Assembly (NCBI GenBank): GCA_964369235.1
Contig: CAYJEQ010000021.1
Coordinates: 1 to 33,237 of the forward strand
DNA from: CAYJEQ01 sp964369235
GTDB taxonomy: Bacteria; Bacillota; Clostridia; Oscillospirales; Ruminococcaceae
Direction of reading: 5' to 3'
DNA length: 33,237 bases
Shown: piece by piece, positions 16,493 through 25,925 of the stretch
Layout of the letters: each line of letters starts with the position of its first letter
Position numbering within the stretch: the stretch's first letter is position 1
The notes under the pieces: generated by a model
Database searches by the model: none
What the model saw: only the letters and a program-made list of their open reading frames with translations
What the model was told of the DNA's origin: nothing
Made by a program: the position numbers and the translations under genes

Positions 16493-17269
16493 CTAATTTA
16501 TTGATACCCTATAATTTTGCCATAGATTTGTCATAAAATCAACTATAAATGTATCCCTAATAATCTGTGGAGTTAAGAAGGATATACTACCACCTGATAG
16601 CATAGCAACTACACTAATTAGATTTGCCAGTATAAATACTACCACTAAACCACTTATTACTCCTATTATCCCACCAAGTAATGCGTTTACACCACCGATA
16701 AATGGAATATATTTAATAAGTTCAGCAGATTTTGCCATGAATGCAAATAGAACTAGTAGTATTACAAATAAAATAATAAGGATAATCCCATTTATTAAAG
16801 GCATTACCACAGGTTTTACTATGTCAAGTACTATAAAGTTAACTATATCATCTATAGATGTAACAACAGATGGCACTATATTCTCTATGCCACTATCTGA
16901 TATATGGCTATCTACAATATCACCTAAAAAGCTAGGTAGCCCTTCTGTAATGCTATCAACTATGGCTGTAATGCTATTAACTAGCATAGGGATACTGCTT
17001 GCTACTCCGTCTGTGGTTATTATTCCCTGTGCTAAAGGGGTACTTTCTATTGTAGTGTAAAGGTGCTCACTTAGATTATTTGCAATAAAAGTATTAAAGA
17101 CAAATTCTCCAATAATGCTACTTAGGATAAAGGCTATTACTGCACTGGCGAATACCCCAATAAAAGATATAACAGTTGCTGCAAATCCTTTTTGCTTTCC
17201 TGAAATACCAAAAAGCACTATAATCAAAATCATTAATAAATCTAGCACTATCCAGATAAAATCCTCCAT
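16493..17269 (-). CDS. CvpA family membrane protein
   Basis: A 258-residue membrane protein whose N-terminal half matches the CvpA (colicin V production) family: a first helix, the GxxxGF-like loop (SGKQKGFAATVISFIGVFASAVIAF) and further helices. A mostly polar extracellular insertion at about 75-155 is longer than in short CvpA proteins and is followed by two or three more helices. CvpA proteins in Gram-positives are of unclear function; links to envelope homeostasis are reported in other bacteria. I start at ATG 17269 because AAAGG sits directly against the upstream GTG at 17281 but 12 bases before this ATG. It follows the DUF5711 gene by about 40 bases. Confidence 0.8.
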   Translation of the reverse strand: MEDFIWIVLDLLMILIIVLFGISGKQKGFAATVISFIGVFASAVIAFILSSIIGEFVFNTFIANNLSEHLYTTIESTPLAQGIITTDGVASSIPMLVNSITAIVDSITEGLPSFLGDIVDSHISDSGIENIVPSVVTSIDDIVNFIVLDIVKPVVMPLINGIILIILFVILLVLFAFMAKSAELIKYIPFIGGVNALLGGIIGVISGLVVVFILANLISVVAMLSGGSISFLTPQIIRDTFIVDFMTNLWQNYRVSIN

Positions 17270-17309
17270 TATAACTGTCACCCTTTCTTAATTTAATTAT
17301 AACTATATT

Positions 17310-18491
17310 CTAGTTTCTAGGTCGCTCAAAATCTGTATACATAAGTTCTGTAGGTGTTGTGTAGTAGAAGTCCTCCCCTAGTGCCATAGCTTTTTTACCC
17401 ATTGGCAGAGAATATTCCATTACCTCACTCATATTTATATTATAACAATAAATACTTTGCTGTGTCACTACATAGCTACCTTCATCATCAGCATTAACAG
17501 AGGATATCCCCTGTAAAACCTCAGCTTCACCTACAACCTTACCACTGCTATCCAGTGTAACTAAAGTTACATAGTCAGCGTCCTCTGGCTTTTCTAATGC
17601 TAAGAGTATATAATCATCACTGCCTATACTATAAGCTAGTAAATCTCTACTTTGATAATCATAACTAGTTATTTCCATAACATCTGTATCTATACTATGT
17701 AATCCATTTTGAGTTAATATAACTGCTTTGTCATCTTTAAAGTCGGTTTCCATTACCATCTCTCCAGGTAAAGTTACACTGTATATCTCCTCACCGGCAT
17801 ATACATCAAATATATTTATATCTGACTTTAAAATACCGTCCACACTACCTATAGTAGTTGCAAGGATTTTACTGCCGTCCTGTGACACAGCCACATCGGT
17901 AATAATATAATCTGCAGATTTCCAGCTAAAAATCTCTGAATATCCATAAACATTATCCTGTGCAAAGAGTTTTACCTCTCCTTGGAAACGATCTGACTGG
18001 GTAATCAGCCCAAAATATTCCTCATTAATATAACAGGCATCAAGTATTGCCTCTGGGCTAGTATAGCTAAATACCTCTTGGTCTAACTCTATTATCTTTA
18101 AGCTATTTCCTCCACGCTGGGATAGTATAAAACTATCACCATCAGAAACTACAAAAGGCTGGTTAAGTCCATGTTGCTGGCTGTATAGAGATCTGCCCTT
18201 AGTATTATATACATATACATAGGTTTCTGTAAGGAGTATACTACTATTGCTTACTACATCTAAGTCCACTACTTCGTCAGCAGAAAGTTTTACTGGGTAT
18301 CCCTCTCCCTGAGAAAATTCCGTAATTTCCTGATTTATTTCTTTCAAGGCGTCACCATAAAACACATAATAGCAAATGGCAACCACTGCAAATACTATAC
18401 AGATGAATTTTATCATACCCACCAACTGGTTATGGGCTCTTTTTTTATTTCGTTCTTTCCTAATCCTGTCGAAATCAGTAATATTGCTCAT
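17310..18491 (-). CDS. DUF5711-type single-pass membrane protein, beta-propeller-like
   Basis: A 393-residue protein. A basic cytoplasmic N-terminus (residues 1-25, rich in Arg, Lys) is followed by one helix (FICIVFAVVAICYYVFY, about 29-45), then an extracellular domain of repeated beta-strand blocks that look like propeller blades (for example SNSSILLTETYVYVYNTKGRSL and DGSKILATTIGSVDGIL). I recall this as DUF5711, common in Clostridia and often beside cvpA-like genes; it has no known function. The site AAGGAGGTGGCAGA before ATG is close to ideal. It lies 15 bases after truA and just before the cvpA-like gene, so the pair probably works together at the envelope. Confidence 0.8.
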   Translation of the reverse strand: MSNITDFDRIRKERNKKRAHNQLVGMIKFICIVFAVVAICYYVFYGDALKEINQEITEFSQGEGYPVKLSADEVVDLDVVSNSSILLTETYVYVYNTKGRSLYSQQHGLNQPFVVSDGDSFILSQRGGNSLKIIELDQEVFSYTSPEAILDACYINEEYFGLITQSDRFQGEVKLFAQDNVYGYSEIFSWKSADYIITDVAVSQDGSKILATTIGSVDGILKSDINIFDVYAGEEIYSVTLPGEMVMETDFKDDKAVILTQNGLHSIDTDVMEITSYDYQSRDLLAYSIGSDDYILLALEKPEDADYVTLVTLDSSGKVVGEAEVLQGISSVNADDEGSYVVTQQSIYCYNINMSEVMEYSLPMGKKAMALGEDFYYTTPTELMYTDFERPRN

Positions 18492-18506
18492 TCTGCCACC
18501 TCCTTA

Positions 18507-19271
18507 TTAGGAATTTTTCCCCAGCCAAGGTGCATCTTCATAGTATACATAGTCTAGGTATAACCCTTCTGGTGGGGCTGTTACCCCTGCCCTTGTTCGT
18601 TCTCTAGACTCTATAATGCTAGGTATACTATCTGCTTTAAGTTTCCCTTGGGTTATATCAATTAGTGTTCCTGCCATAATCCTTACCATATTATAAAGGA
18701 ATCCATCACCCTCTACAGTAAAGTATACCATGTCACCTTCTCGGTGAACTTTGGCACTGTAGATAGTGCGACGGAAATCCTCAATGGTGCTACCAGCACG
18801 ACAGAAAGCCTTAAAATCATGATAGCCTACAAAATCCTGTGCAGCTTTGTTGGCTATTTCTTCATCTATATGATACCTAAATTCCATAACCTTACCATAG
18901 TTAAAAGGATCTTTCACATGGCTATTATGTACTGCATATACATAGCGCTTACCTAGGCTATTATACCTAGCGTGAAAATCTTCTTCCACCATCTCACAGG
19001 ATTTAACTGCTACATCACTGGGAAGATTAATATTAAGTCCTCTTACAACACCTTCGCAAGGTATTAGTTTTTCTGATTTCATAGATATACAGAAATCCCT
19101 AGCATGTACCCCTGAGTCGGTACGAGAACATCCCTTAATATCACATCGCTGACCAAATACAATCTCCACTGCATTTTGAAAAACCTCTGCTACTGCTAGA
19201 CCGTTTTTCTGCACCTGAAAGCCTTTGTAGTTACTGCCACAATAAGCAATTCTAAATAGATAATTATACAT
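18507..19271 (-). CDS. truA: tRNA pseudouridine(38-40) synthase TruA
   Basis: TruA isomerises uridines 38-40 in the anticodon arm of tRNAs. The catalytic Asp is D52 in GCSRTDSGVHA. Other family marks are FRIAYCGSNYKGFQVQ near the start, the RYNSLGKRYVYAV segment, YHDFKAFCRAGS and FTVEGDGFLYNMVRIMAGTL. The length of 254 residues is normal. The ATG overlaps the end of ecfT by 8 bases and has no clear ribosome site, so translation is probably coupled. ecfA1-ecfA2-ecfT-truA is a conserved Firmicutes order. Confidence 0.96.
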   Translation of the reverse strand: MYNYLFRIAYCGSNYKGFQVQKNGLAVAEVFQNAVEIVFGQRCDIKGCSRTDSGVHARDFCISMKSEKLIPCEGVVRGLNINLPSDVAVKSCEMVEEDFHARYNSLGKRYVYAVHNSHVKDPFNYGKVMEFRYHIDEEIANKAAQDFVGYHDFKAFCRAGSTIEDFRRTIYSAKVHREGDMVYFTVEGDGFLYNMVRIMAGTLIDITQGKLKADSIPSIIESRERTRAGVTAPPEGLYLDYVYYEDAPWLGKNS

Positions 19272-20088
19272 ACTGGTACACCGATGGGAATACCATATTG
19301 AGTGCTATTATAGCCCCTAATATCCCTATAATAATAAACAGCCCTACAAAATCCTTGCCAGTAAGTTTTAACACCTTCATTCTTGTTCTGCCCTCATCAC
19401 CACGATAGCATCTACATTCCATAGCTAGGGCTAACTCATCTGCACGCCTAAAAGCAGAGATAAATAGTGGTATTAATATAGGAACTAGTGCCTTAGCTCG
19501 CTGTATTAAATTACCCTGCTCCATATCAGCACCTCTTGCTTTTTGAGCAGACATAATTTTATCTGTTTCATCAATCAGTGTCGGGATAAATCTCAGTGCA
19601 ATAGTCATCATCATAGCCAGCTCATGAACTGGTAGCTTAAGTTTTTTAAGTGGATTTAGTAGTCTTTCTATAGCGTCAGTTAGGGCTATAGGTGAGGTGG
19701 TATAGGTCAGCAGTGAACTGCCTGCAATTAGACAGATTATACGAGCTGCCATCATTATAGATATAAGTACCCCTTGACTGGTAATCTTAATTACCCTAAA
19801 GGAAACTAATACCTGTCCACCCTCTAGGAAAAACATATTAATCAGCGCTGTAAATATTACAATAGGCAGCACTGGTTTTAAACTTCTCCCTATCATCTTT
19901 AGTGGGATTTTTGCTATGGTGTAACCTGCCATAGCAAGAGCACCACCTAGAGCCACTCCATATAAATTCTGTGCTACAAATAGTAGAGTAATATATATAC
20001 AGGTAATTATTATCTTCATTCGTGGATCTAGTTTGTGTAAAGCAGAATTTCCTGGGAAATACTGCCCAATAGTTATATCTTTAAGCAT
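19264..20088 (-). CDS. ecfT: ECF transporter transmembrane subunit EcfT
   Basis: EcfT is the scaffold of energy-coupling factor transporters; it links the two ATPases to interchangeable vitamin-binding S subunits. The protein has 274 residues and five to six hydrophobic helices, with the coupling-helix signatures ARGADMEQG (near residue 182) and the later Ala-Arg-type segment (AMECRCYRGDEGRTRM near 222-237). It opens with the usual HKLDPRMKII. GGAG lies seven bases before ATG. No S subunit gene is in the window, so it probably serves group II ECF transporters with S units elsewhere. Confidence 0.95.
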   Translation of the reverse strand: MLKDITIGQYFPGNSALHKLDPRMKIIITCIYITLLFVAQNLYGVALGGALAMAGYTIAKIPLKMIGRSLKPVLPIVIFTALINMFFLEGGQVLVSFRVIKITSQGVLISIMMAARIICLIAGSSLLTYTTSPIALTDAIERLLNPLKKLKLPVHELAMMMTIALRFIPTLIDETDKIMSAQKARGADMEQGNLIQRAKALVPILIPLFISAFRRADELALAMECRCYRGDEGRTRMKVLKLTGKDFVGLFIIIGILGAIIALNMVFPSVYQYV

Positions 20089-20120
20089 TTAATCGCTCCA
20101 TTTCAGCTTTATATAATGGG

Positions 20121-20981
20121 TTATTGATTTGACTTAGTGAGAGCTTTTATAATCTCCTGCTTTGCCTGTTCTATACTGTACACATTCCCATCTACCTCTA
20201 TACCTCTAGCCACAAGTCCTTGCATAATCCTAGTTATCTGTGGCAGTGCCAGTCCCATCTGGGTAATCTCCTTAGACTTTGTAAAAACATCCTTAACATC
20301 ACCATAACTAAAGACCTTGCTATCATTCATCACTAGAACTTTTTCTGTGTGATTAGCTATATCCTCCATGCTGTGGGAAACAATTATTACAGTATTCCCT
20401 TGGGATTTATGATACTCTTTAATCATATTAAATATCTGATCCCTACCCATTGGATCAAGTCCTGCTGTAGGCTCATCTAGTACCAGTACCGACGGCTCCA
20501 TGGCTATTACTCCAGCAATAGCTACACGGCGTTTCTGCCCACCAGATAGATCAAAAGGAGATTTTTCCAGCAGATTCTCACTTAGTCCTACTAGTTGTGC
20601 AGATTTTAGCACTCTACGGTGGATCTCTTCCTTACTTAGTCCCATATTACCAGGCCCAAAGGCTATATCCTTATATACAGTTTCCTCAAAAAGCTGATAC
20701 TCTGGATACTGGAAAACCAGTCCTACCTTAAAACGGAAATCTCTGATTTTACTGCCTTCTGCCCACATTTCCTGATTATCTATAATAATCTTCCCTGTGG
20801 TAGGCTTTAGCAGTCCGTTAAAATGCTGTATTAATGTAGACTTACCAGAGCCAGTATGACCGATTAGTCCTACTAGCTGTCCTTTTTCTATCTCTAGGTT
20901 TATATTATCTATTGCCACTCGCTCAAAAGGAGTATCCTTAGAGTAAACATGGGTTAGATTTTCTATTTTAATTGCTAACAT
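20121..20981 (-). CDS. ecfA2: ECF transporter ATPase EcfA2
   Basis: The second ATPase of the shared ECF module. Walker A GHTGSGKST is at 41-49, the signature LSGGQKRR near 143-150 and Walker B VLVLDEPTAGLDP near 162-174, followed by VSHSM. The VYSKDTPFE start is typical of EcfA2, and the C-terminal helical domain is present (286 residues). AAAGGCAAGG lies seven bases before ATG. The 91 bases upstream to ecfA1 include a 14-bp tandem repeat, which is unusual because these two ATPase genes are normally adjacent. Confidence 0.95.
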   Translation of the reverse strand: MLAIKIENLTHVYSKDTPFERVAIDNINLEIEKGQLVGLIGHTGSGKSTLIQHFNGLLKPTTGKIIIDNQEMWAEGSKIRDFRFKVGLVFQYPEYQLFEETVYKDIAFGPGNMGLSKEEIHRRVLKSAQLVGLSENLLEKSPFDLSGGQKRRVAIAGVIAMEPSVLVLDEPTAGLDPMGRDQIFNMIKEYHKSQGNTVIIVSHSMEDIANHTEKVLVMNDSKVFSYGDVKDVFTKSKEITQMGLALPQITRIMQGLVARGIEVDGNVYSIEQAKQEIIKALTKSNQ

Positions 20982-21005
20982 TATTAGACCTTGCCTTTCT
21001 ATCCA

Positions 21006-21060
21006 CTATAAATAGTACTGCTATAATAGCACTACTATAATAGCACTACTATAATAGTAG
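21006..21060. repeat. 14-bp tandem repeat between ecfA1 and ecfA2
   Basis: Two identical units CTATAATAGCACTA (21021-21034, 21035-21048) are followed by a partial unit CTATAATAG (from 21049) and preceded by a degenerate one (21006-21020). Each unit contains TATAAT. The array lies between the stop of ecfA1 and the ecfA2 binding site. Confidence 0.9.
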
Positions 21061-21072
21061 GAAAGATTACAT

Positions 21073-21918
21073 TTATTTTTTAAAAAGTGTAAGCACTGCT
21101 TCTATGCACTGCTCCTCACTTATAATATCCTCTGGAAGATTATATCCTGCTTTTCTCAGCTCATATATTAGCTCGGTGGTTTGTGGCACATCAAGTCCCA
21201 CTTCCTTTAATACCGATATATGTGAGAAAACCTTACTTGGAATATCATCTAATATAATCTGGCCTTTATCCATTACTACCACTCTGTCGCACATTGCTGC
21301 CTCGTCCATATAGTGGGTAATTATAACTACAGTTATTCCATACTTTTCTTTTAGCATTTTAACTGTGGACATTACTTCCTGTCTGCCTCGTGGGTCTAAC
21401 ATTGCTGTAGGCTCATCAAGAAGTATACACTTAGGACGCATGGCAATAATACCAGCTATGGCAATACGCTGTTTCTGTCCGCCAGATAGTAGATGAGGTG
21501 CGTGATCCTTAAACTCATACATACCTACAGTTTTAAGGGCTTCATCTACACGACTTCTTATTTCCTGTGGCTCTACACCCATATTTTCCAGTGCAAAGGC
21601 AACATCTTCCTCTACAATTGTAGCTACTATCTGATTGTCAGGGTTTTGAAACACCATGCCTACAGAGCTTCTTATATCATAGATTTTATCGTAATCTGCT
21701 GTGTCCATATCAAGAACTAAGCATTTACCTTTTTCTGGAATTAACACTGCGTTAAAATGCTTTGCTAGGGTGGATTTTCCTGATCCATTATGGCCTAGTA
21801 TTGCCGTTAGCTGTCCAGTGTTAATGCTTAGATTAAGATCCTTAAAAACCTGATTAACCTTCCCTGTTTCATCGCTGTAACCAAAGGCAAGATCAAAAGT
21901 CTTAATAATCTGATCCAC
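21073..21918 (-). CDS. ecfA1: ECF transporter ATPase EcfA1
   Basis: The first ATPase of the ECF module, pairing with EcfA2 to drive vitamin or metal uptake. Walker A GHNGSGKST, signature LSGGQKQR and Walker B CILLDEPTAMLDP are intact, with ITHYMDEA as the switch region. I start at GTG 21918: the site AAAGGGG then lies 10 bases upstream and the protein begins V/M-DQIIKTFDLAFGY, as in relatives. The longer form from ATG 21939 would have the ribosome site inside the gene. The stop of the preceding methyltransferase and this start share one base (TAGTG), so translation is coupled. The protein has 281 residues. Confidence 0.94.
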   Translation of the reverse strand: MDQIIKTFDLAFGYSDETGKVNQVFKDLNLSINTGQLTAILGHNGSGKSTLAKHFNAVLIPEKGKCLVLDMDTADYDKIYDIRSSVGMVFQNPDNQIVATIVEEDVAFALENMGVEPQEIRSRVDEALKTVGMYEFKDHAPHLLSGGQKQRIAIAGIIAMRPKCILLDEPTAMLDPRGRQEVMSTVKMLKEKYGITVVIITHYMDEAAMCDRVVVMDKGQIILDDIPSKVFSHISVLKEVGLDVPQTTELIYELRKAGYNLPEDIISEEQCIEAVLTLFKK

Positions 21919-22787
21919 TAGGCTTTGTCCCCTTTCCATATGGCTGTGCTACCACATGGTAGAACATACCCTGTTTCCTTTACAGGTAGTCCAATTTCTG
22001 AGGAGGACACCTGTCCACCATGTTCCTTAGCCACTGTTACCCCTAGTAGATATTCCATAACAGAGGCACTTAGCCCTGTTGTGTAGGAGTTAAGTAGTAA
22101 AAATAGTGAATCCTTAGTCAGTAGCTGTGTACATAGTTGTGCCAGCTCAAAAACCTGATCTTCTAGTTTCCAAATTTCCCCACCTGGGCCTCTGCCATAG
22201 GACGGAGGATCCATTATAATACCATCATAGGTATTGCCTCGTCTAATCTCTCTCTGGATAAACTTAACACAATCATCTACTATCCATCTAATTGGTGCTT
22301 CTTCTAGTCCAGATAATTTTGCGTTATCTCTTGCCCACTGCACCATGCCTTTACTGGCATCTACATGGCAAACACTAGCCCCTGCAGCAGCACAGGCTAG
22401 AGTTGCACCACCTGTATAAGCAAATAGATTAAGTACCTTTACAGGGCGATTAGCTGATTTGATTTTTTCTGCCATCCAGTCCCAGTTTACAGCCTGTTCT
22501 GGAAACAGCCCTGTATGCTTAAATCCTGTAGGACGGATATGGAATTTTAACTCTTTATAGTTAATCTTCCATTCTTTTTTAAGCATCTCTGCTTTATCCC
22601 AACTACCACCACCTGCTGAGGAACGATGGTATCTTGCGTCTGCCTTATCCCATGATTTACCCTTTGGGGTATTCCACAGCACCTGTGGATCTGGGCGTGC
22701 AAGTATTACATCGCCCCAACGCTCTAGCTTCTCACCTGATGTACAATCTATTACCTGAAAATCTTTCCATCCATCTGCAATTCTCAC
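21918..22787 (-). CDS. SAM-dependent methyltransferase of the RlmI-like (COG1092) group
   Basis: A class I methyltransferase with motif I VLNLFAYTGGATLACAAAGA near residues 119-138, VDASKGMVQWA, and the catalytic-type motif IV DPPSYGRG near 195-202. DPPSYG is typical of base methyltransferases acting on rRNA, so an rRNA target is likely but unproven. At 289 residues it lacks the N-terminal PUA domain of E. coli RlmI. It starts with GTG (22785-22787). The stop overlaps the start of ecfA1 in TAGTG. In many Firmicutes ecfA1 follows rplQ, so finding a methyltransferase there is a lineage-specific arrangement. Confidence 0.87.
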   Translation of the reverse strand: MRIADGWKDFQVIDCTSGEKLERWGDVILARPDPQVLWNTPKGKSWDKADARYHRSSAGGGSWDKAEMLKKEWKINYKELKFHIRPTGFKHTGLFPEQAVNWDWMAEKIKSANRPVKVLNLFAYTGGATLACAAAGASVCHVDASKGMVQWARDNAKLSGLEEAPIRWIVDDCVKFIQREIRRGNTYDGIIMDPPSYGRGPGGEIWKLEDQVFELAQLCTQLLTKDSLFLLLNSYTTGLSASVMEYLLGVTVAKEHGGQVSSSEIGLPVKETGYVLPCGSTAIWKGDKA

Positions 22788-22843
22788 TTTTTTAAACCTG
22801 TGCCTTTCTCATCCTATAACTGTCTATTTAGTTATATTAACCT

Positions 22844-24193
22844 TTATACTAATTCTCTTATGACTAATGCTATATCTTCTGCTATAGTATTAACCTCTTC
22901 TATATTTTCGCCCTCTACCATTACCCTTACTAAAGGCTCAGTGCCAGAGGCTCTTACTAAAATTCTACCTCTGTCCCCTAAAGCCCCATTGTGATAAGCG
23001 ATTTTTTCCTGTACCTTCTTATTATCACTATAGTTATCTCTTATTTCTGGGGTAACTCTAATATTAACTAAAGTTTGTGGGTAGACCTTCATTATTTCAC
23101 CTAGCTCTGCTAGACTTTTACCACTTTCAGCCATTATTTTAAGTATCATTAAGGCTGCCAGCTGTCCATCTCCTGTAGTCATATAATCTAGTAGTATAAT
23201 ATGGCCTGACTGCTCGCCACCAATATTATGACCATTTTCTATCATATTTTCCAGTACATATCTATCCCCAACCTTAGTTGCTACTGCATTAATTCCACTG
23301 TCCCTAGCAAATTTCATAAAGCCTAGATTGCTCATTACTGTTGCCACTATTGTGTTGTTTTTTAGCTGATTATTTTCCTTTAGATAGTTACCTATTATAG
23401 CCATAATAACATCGCCATCTACTATAGTTCCCTTATTATCCACAGCTAAAAATCTATCTGCGTCCCCATCTAAGGCAATACCTATATCACAGCTATTTTC
23501 CACCACATATTCTTTTAATTTATCCATATGGGTTGAACCACATTCTTTATTAATATTTATTCCATCAGGGGTGTTATTAAGGAGTATAACTTCCTCTGAA
23601 AGCTCACCAAAGATAAGCCCTGCTGTTGTAGAGGCACTGCCATTACTACAATCAATGGCAATCTTTAGCTTTGGCATATTCTCTATACCTACAGAGGATC
23701 TTATATAATCACAGTAGATCTCTCTAGCCTTGTGATTAAACTCTACCCTACCAATATTACTGTGAGAAACTTCCTTTTCAAACTGCTTCTCCCCAAATAT
23801 TAAGGCTTCAATCTCCTCTTCCTGACTATCGGACAGTTTATGTCCTGTGGCAGAAAAAATCTTTATTCCATTGTCTTCATAGCTATTGTGGCTGGCTGAA
23901 ATCATCACCCCACCATCTGCTTTAAACTCTCTTACTATATGGGCAACTGCTGGTGTAGGTACTACGCCAATCTTTACCACATTAACACCCTCAGCACACA
24001 GTCCTGCTGCAAGGGCTGATTCTAACATATCTCCTGAGATACGGGTGTCCTTACCAATTAGGATACAAGGCTTTTCCCCATCTTCTCTTTTTATTACCTG
24101 TGCCAGTGCTTTACCTATCTGTGTCGCTAGGTTAATAGTTAAATCCACCCCAGCTACACCTCTAATACCATCAGTACCAAATATTCTTCCCAT
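22844..24193 (-). CDS. glmM: Phosphoglucosamine mutase GlmM
   Basis: GlmM converts glucosamine 6-phosphate to glucosamine 1-phosphate for UDP-GlcNAc and cell-wall synthesis. The active-site serine is S101 in MISASHNS; this motif is usually ASHNP, a small deviation. The metal loop DGDADR is near 242 and the phosphate-binding RASGTEP near 415-421. The start GRIFGTDGIRGVAG is diagnostic. The length of 449 residues is normal. GGAGAAAG precedes ATG. It lies 21 bases after ruvB in the long minus-strand operon. Confidence 0.97.
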   Translation of the reverse strand: MGRIFGTDGIRGVAGVDLTINLATQIGKALAQVIKREDGEKPCILIGKDTRISGDMLESALAAGLCAEGVNVVKIGVVPTPAVAHIVREFKADGGVMISASHNSYEDNGIKIFSATGHKLSDSQEEEIEALIFGEKQFEKEVSHSNIGRVEFNHKAREIYCDYIRSSVGIENMPKLKIAIDCSNGSASTTAGLIFGELSEEVILLNNTPDGININKECGSTHMDKLKEYVVENSCDIGIALDGDADRFLAVDNKGTIVDGDVIMAIIGNYLKENNQLKNNTIVATVMSNLGFMKFARDSGINAVATKVGDRYVLENMIENGHNIGGEQSGHIILLDYMTTGDGQLAALMILKIMAESGKSLAELGEIMKVYPQTLVNIRVTPEIRDNYSDNKKVQEKIAYHNGALGDRGRILVRASGTEPLVRVMVEGENIEEVNTIAEDIALVIRELV

Positions 24194-24214
24194 CTATCTT
24201 TCTCCATTTATCTA

Positions 24215-25249
24215 TTACAATAATGAGGTCTGTCCTCCGTCATTAGGGGATTTAAGCCCTAGGTGCTCATATGCTTTAATAGTTACACATCTTCCCCTAG
24301 GTGTTCTAGTTAAAAATCCTTCCTGCATTAAGAAAGGCTCACATACATCCTCTAAGGTTATTGCTTCTTCTCCTATGGCTGCTGCTATAGTTTCTATACC
24401 TACAGGGCCACCACCGTAATTTTTTATAATAGCCATTAGCATTCTTCTATCAATGGAATCTAACCCTAACTGGTCTATCTCCATTCTATCCAGTGCCACC
24501 TTTGCTATCTCTGCAGTGATTACCCCATCACCCATTACCTGTGCAAAGTCCCTTGCTCTTTTAAGCAGTCGGTTAGCTATACGAGGTGTTCCACGACTTC
24601 TTCGTGACAGCTCCTGTGCCCCTGTGTCATCACAGCCTATACCTAAAATACTAGCACTACGGCTAATAATCATAGCAAGCTCCTCTGTGGTGTACAGCTC
24701 CAGTCTTTCTACCACACCAAATCTATCTCTCAGTGGTGCAGATAGCTGTCCAGCTCTAGTTGTTGCTCCTACCAGTGTAAATTTAGGTAGATCTATTCTA
24801 AGGCTTCGTGCTGAGGGGCCTTTACCGATAATTATATCCAGTGCATAGTCTTCCATTGCTGGATATAGCACCTCCTCTACACTTCGGTTAAGTCGGTGTA
24901 TCTCATCAATAAATAATATATCATTCTCACTTAGATTTGTTAGCAGTGCTGCTAAATCCCCTGGTTTCTCTATAGCTGGGCCGGAGGTTATGCGAATATT
25001 TACACCCATCTCATTAGCTATAATCGCTGACAGTGTGGTTTTACCCAGTCCTGGAGGCCCGTATAATAGAACATGGTCAATAGGCTCTCCTCGTCCCTTT
25101 GCTGCCTCTATATATATAGTCATATTTTCTTTGACTTTTTCCTGTCCTATATAGTCCCTTAAAGATTTAGGTCGCAGAGATAATTCCATGTCAAAATCCT
25201 CTGAGGAATATTCTGGTGTAATTATCCTATTTTCAAAATCCATCTCCAT
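24215..25249 (-). CDS. ruvB: Holliday junction branch migration ATPase RuvB
   Basis: RuvB is the hexameric AAA+ motor of the RuvAB branch-migration complex. Visible are Walker A GPPGLGKTT near residues 65-73, Walker B ILFIDEIHR, sensor 1 VGATTRAG, the arginine-finger segment PLRDRFG and the C-terminal winged helix ending near RTPRGRCVT. The length of 344 residues is normal. AGAAAGGAGG eight bases before ATG is a very strong site. It follows ruvA by 23 bases. Confidence 0.98.
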   Translation of the reverse strand: MEMDFENRIITPEYSSEDFDMELSLRPKSLRDYIGQEKVKENMTIYIEAAKGRGEPIDHVLLYGPPGLGKTTLSAIIANEMGVNIRITSGPAIEKPGDLAALLTNLSENDILFIDEIHRLNRSVEEVLYPAMEDYALDIIIGKGPSARSLRIDLPKFTLVGATTRAGQLSAPLRDRFGVVERLELYTTEELAMIISRSASILGIGCDDTGAQELSRRSRGTPRIANRLLKRARDFAQVMGDGVITAEIAKVALDRMEIDQLGLDSIDRRMLMAIIKNYGGGPVGIETIAAAIGEEAITLEDVCEPFLMQEGFLTRTPRGRCVTIKAYEHLGLKSPNDGGQTSLL

Positions 25250-25272
25250 ATATTATGCCTCCTTTCTATATT

Positions 25273-25884
25273 TTAGAATTTTTTAGCTAATTCTTTTAGT
25301 CCTGTTTTTATCATATCCTGTGCTGATAGGCTCTTATCCAGTGGTGCAATTACGCTTGCTGCTTCACCCTGTGTATATCCCAGTGCCATTAGTGCTGCAA
25401 TAGCCTCACCTTCTGCACCAGCCACCACAGTGGATTTTGAAGTTTTACTAGAGGAAAAGTCCACTGTTCCACTTATATCAACGCCTTTAAACTTATCTTT
25501 AAGCTCTAATACAATACGGGAGGCAAGTTTAGGTCCTACACCACCACATTTAGTAAAGGCTTTAGCATCTCCACCGATTATTGCAAGGGTTACAGCATCT
25601 GGAGTCATCTCTGATAGTATGGATAATCCCACCTTAGCCCCTACACCAGAAACTGTAGTAAGTAGCTTAAAGCATTCCATCTCTTTAATCTCAGCAAAGC
25701 CAAAAAGATCCATTGCATCTTCCTTAACACTCATATGTGTAAGTAGCATTAGCTGGCTATTTACCTCCCCTATTGCACTATAGGTAGATAGAGATATAAA
25801 GCATTTATACCCTACTCCTCCACACTCTACCACTGCAAAGGTCGGCTCTTTATGTATTAAAGTTCCTCTAACTGAATATATCAT
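25273..25884 (-). CDS. ruvA: Holliday junction DNA-binding protein RuvA
   Basis: RuvA forms tetramers that hold the four-way junction and load RuvB. The N-terminal OB domain (MIYSVRGTLI, VVECGGVGYKCFIS), the central helix-hairpin-helix domain (LLTVSGVGAKVGLSIL and CGGVGPKLASRIVLELKDK) and the C-terminal UBA-like domain that contacts RuvB (AIAALMALGYTQGEAASVI) are all present in 203 residues. AAAGGA precedes ATG. Confidence 0.97.
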   Translation of the reverse strand: MIYSVRGTLIHKEPTFAVVECGGVGYKCFISLSTYSAIGEVNSQLMLLTHMSVKEDAMDLFGFAEIKEMECFKLLTTVSGVGAKVGLSILSEMTPDAVTLAIIGGDAKAFTKCGGVGPKLASRIVLELKDKFKGVDISGTVDFSSSKTSKSTVVAGAEGEAIAALMALGYTQGEAASVIAPLDKSLSAQDMIKTGLKELAKKF

Positions 25885-25925
25885 CAGATGTTAATTCCTT
25901 TCACTGTAACTTTTTGCACTGTAGT

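Noticed and set aside
21006..21060. CRISPR-like array
   Set aside because: Units are directly adjacent without unique spacers and only 14 bases long.
23886..24419. A 177-codon plus-strand open frame across glmM and ruvB
   Set aside because: Its sequence is the antisense of two well-conserved genes, it has no ribosome site and its composition is biased; same for other antisense frames such as 24453-24848 and 25430-25783.
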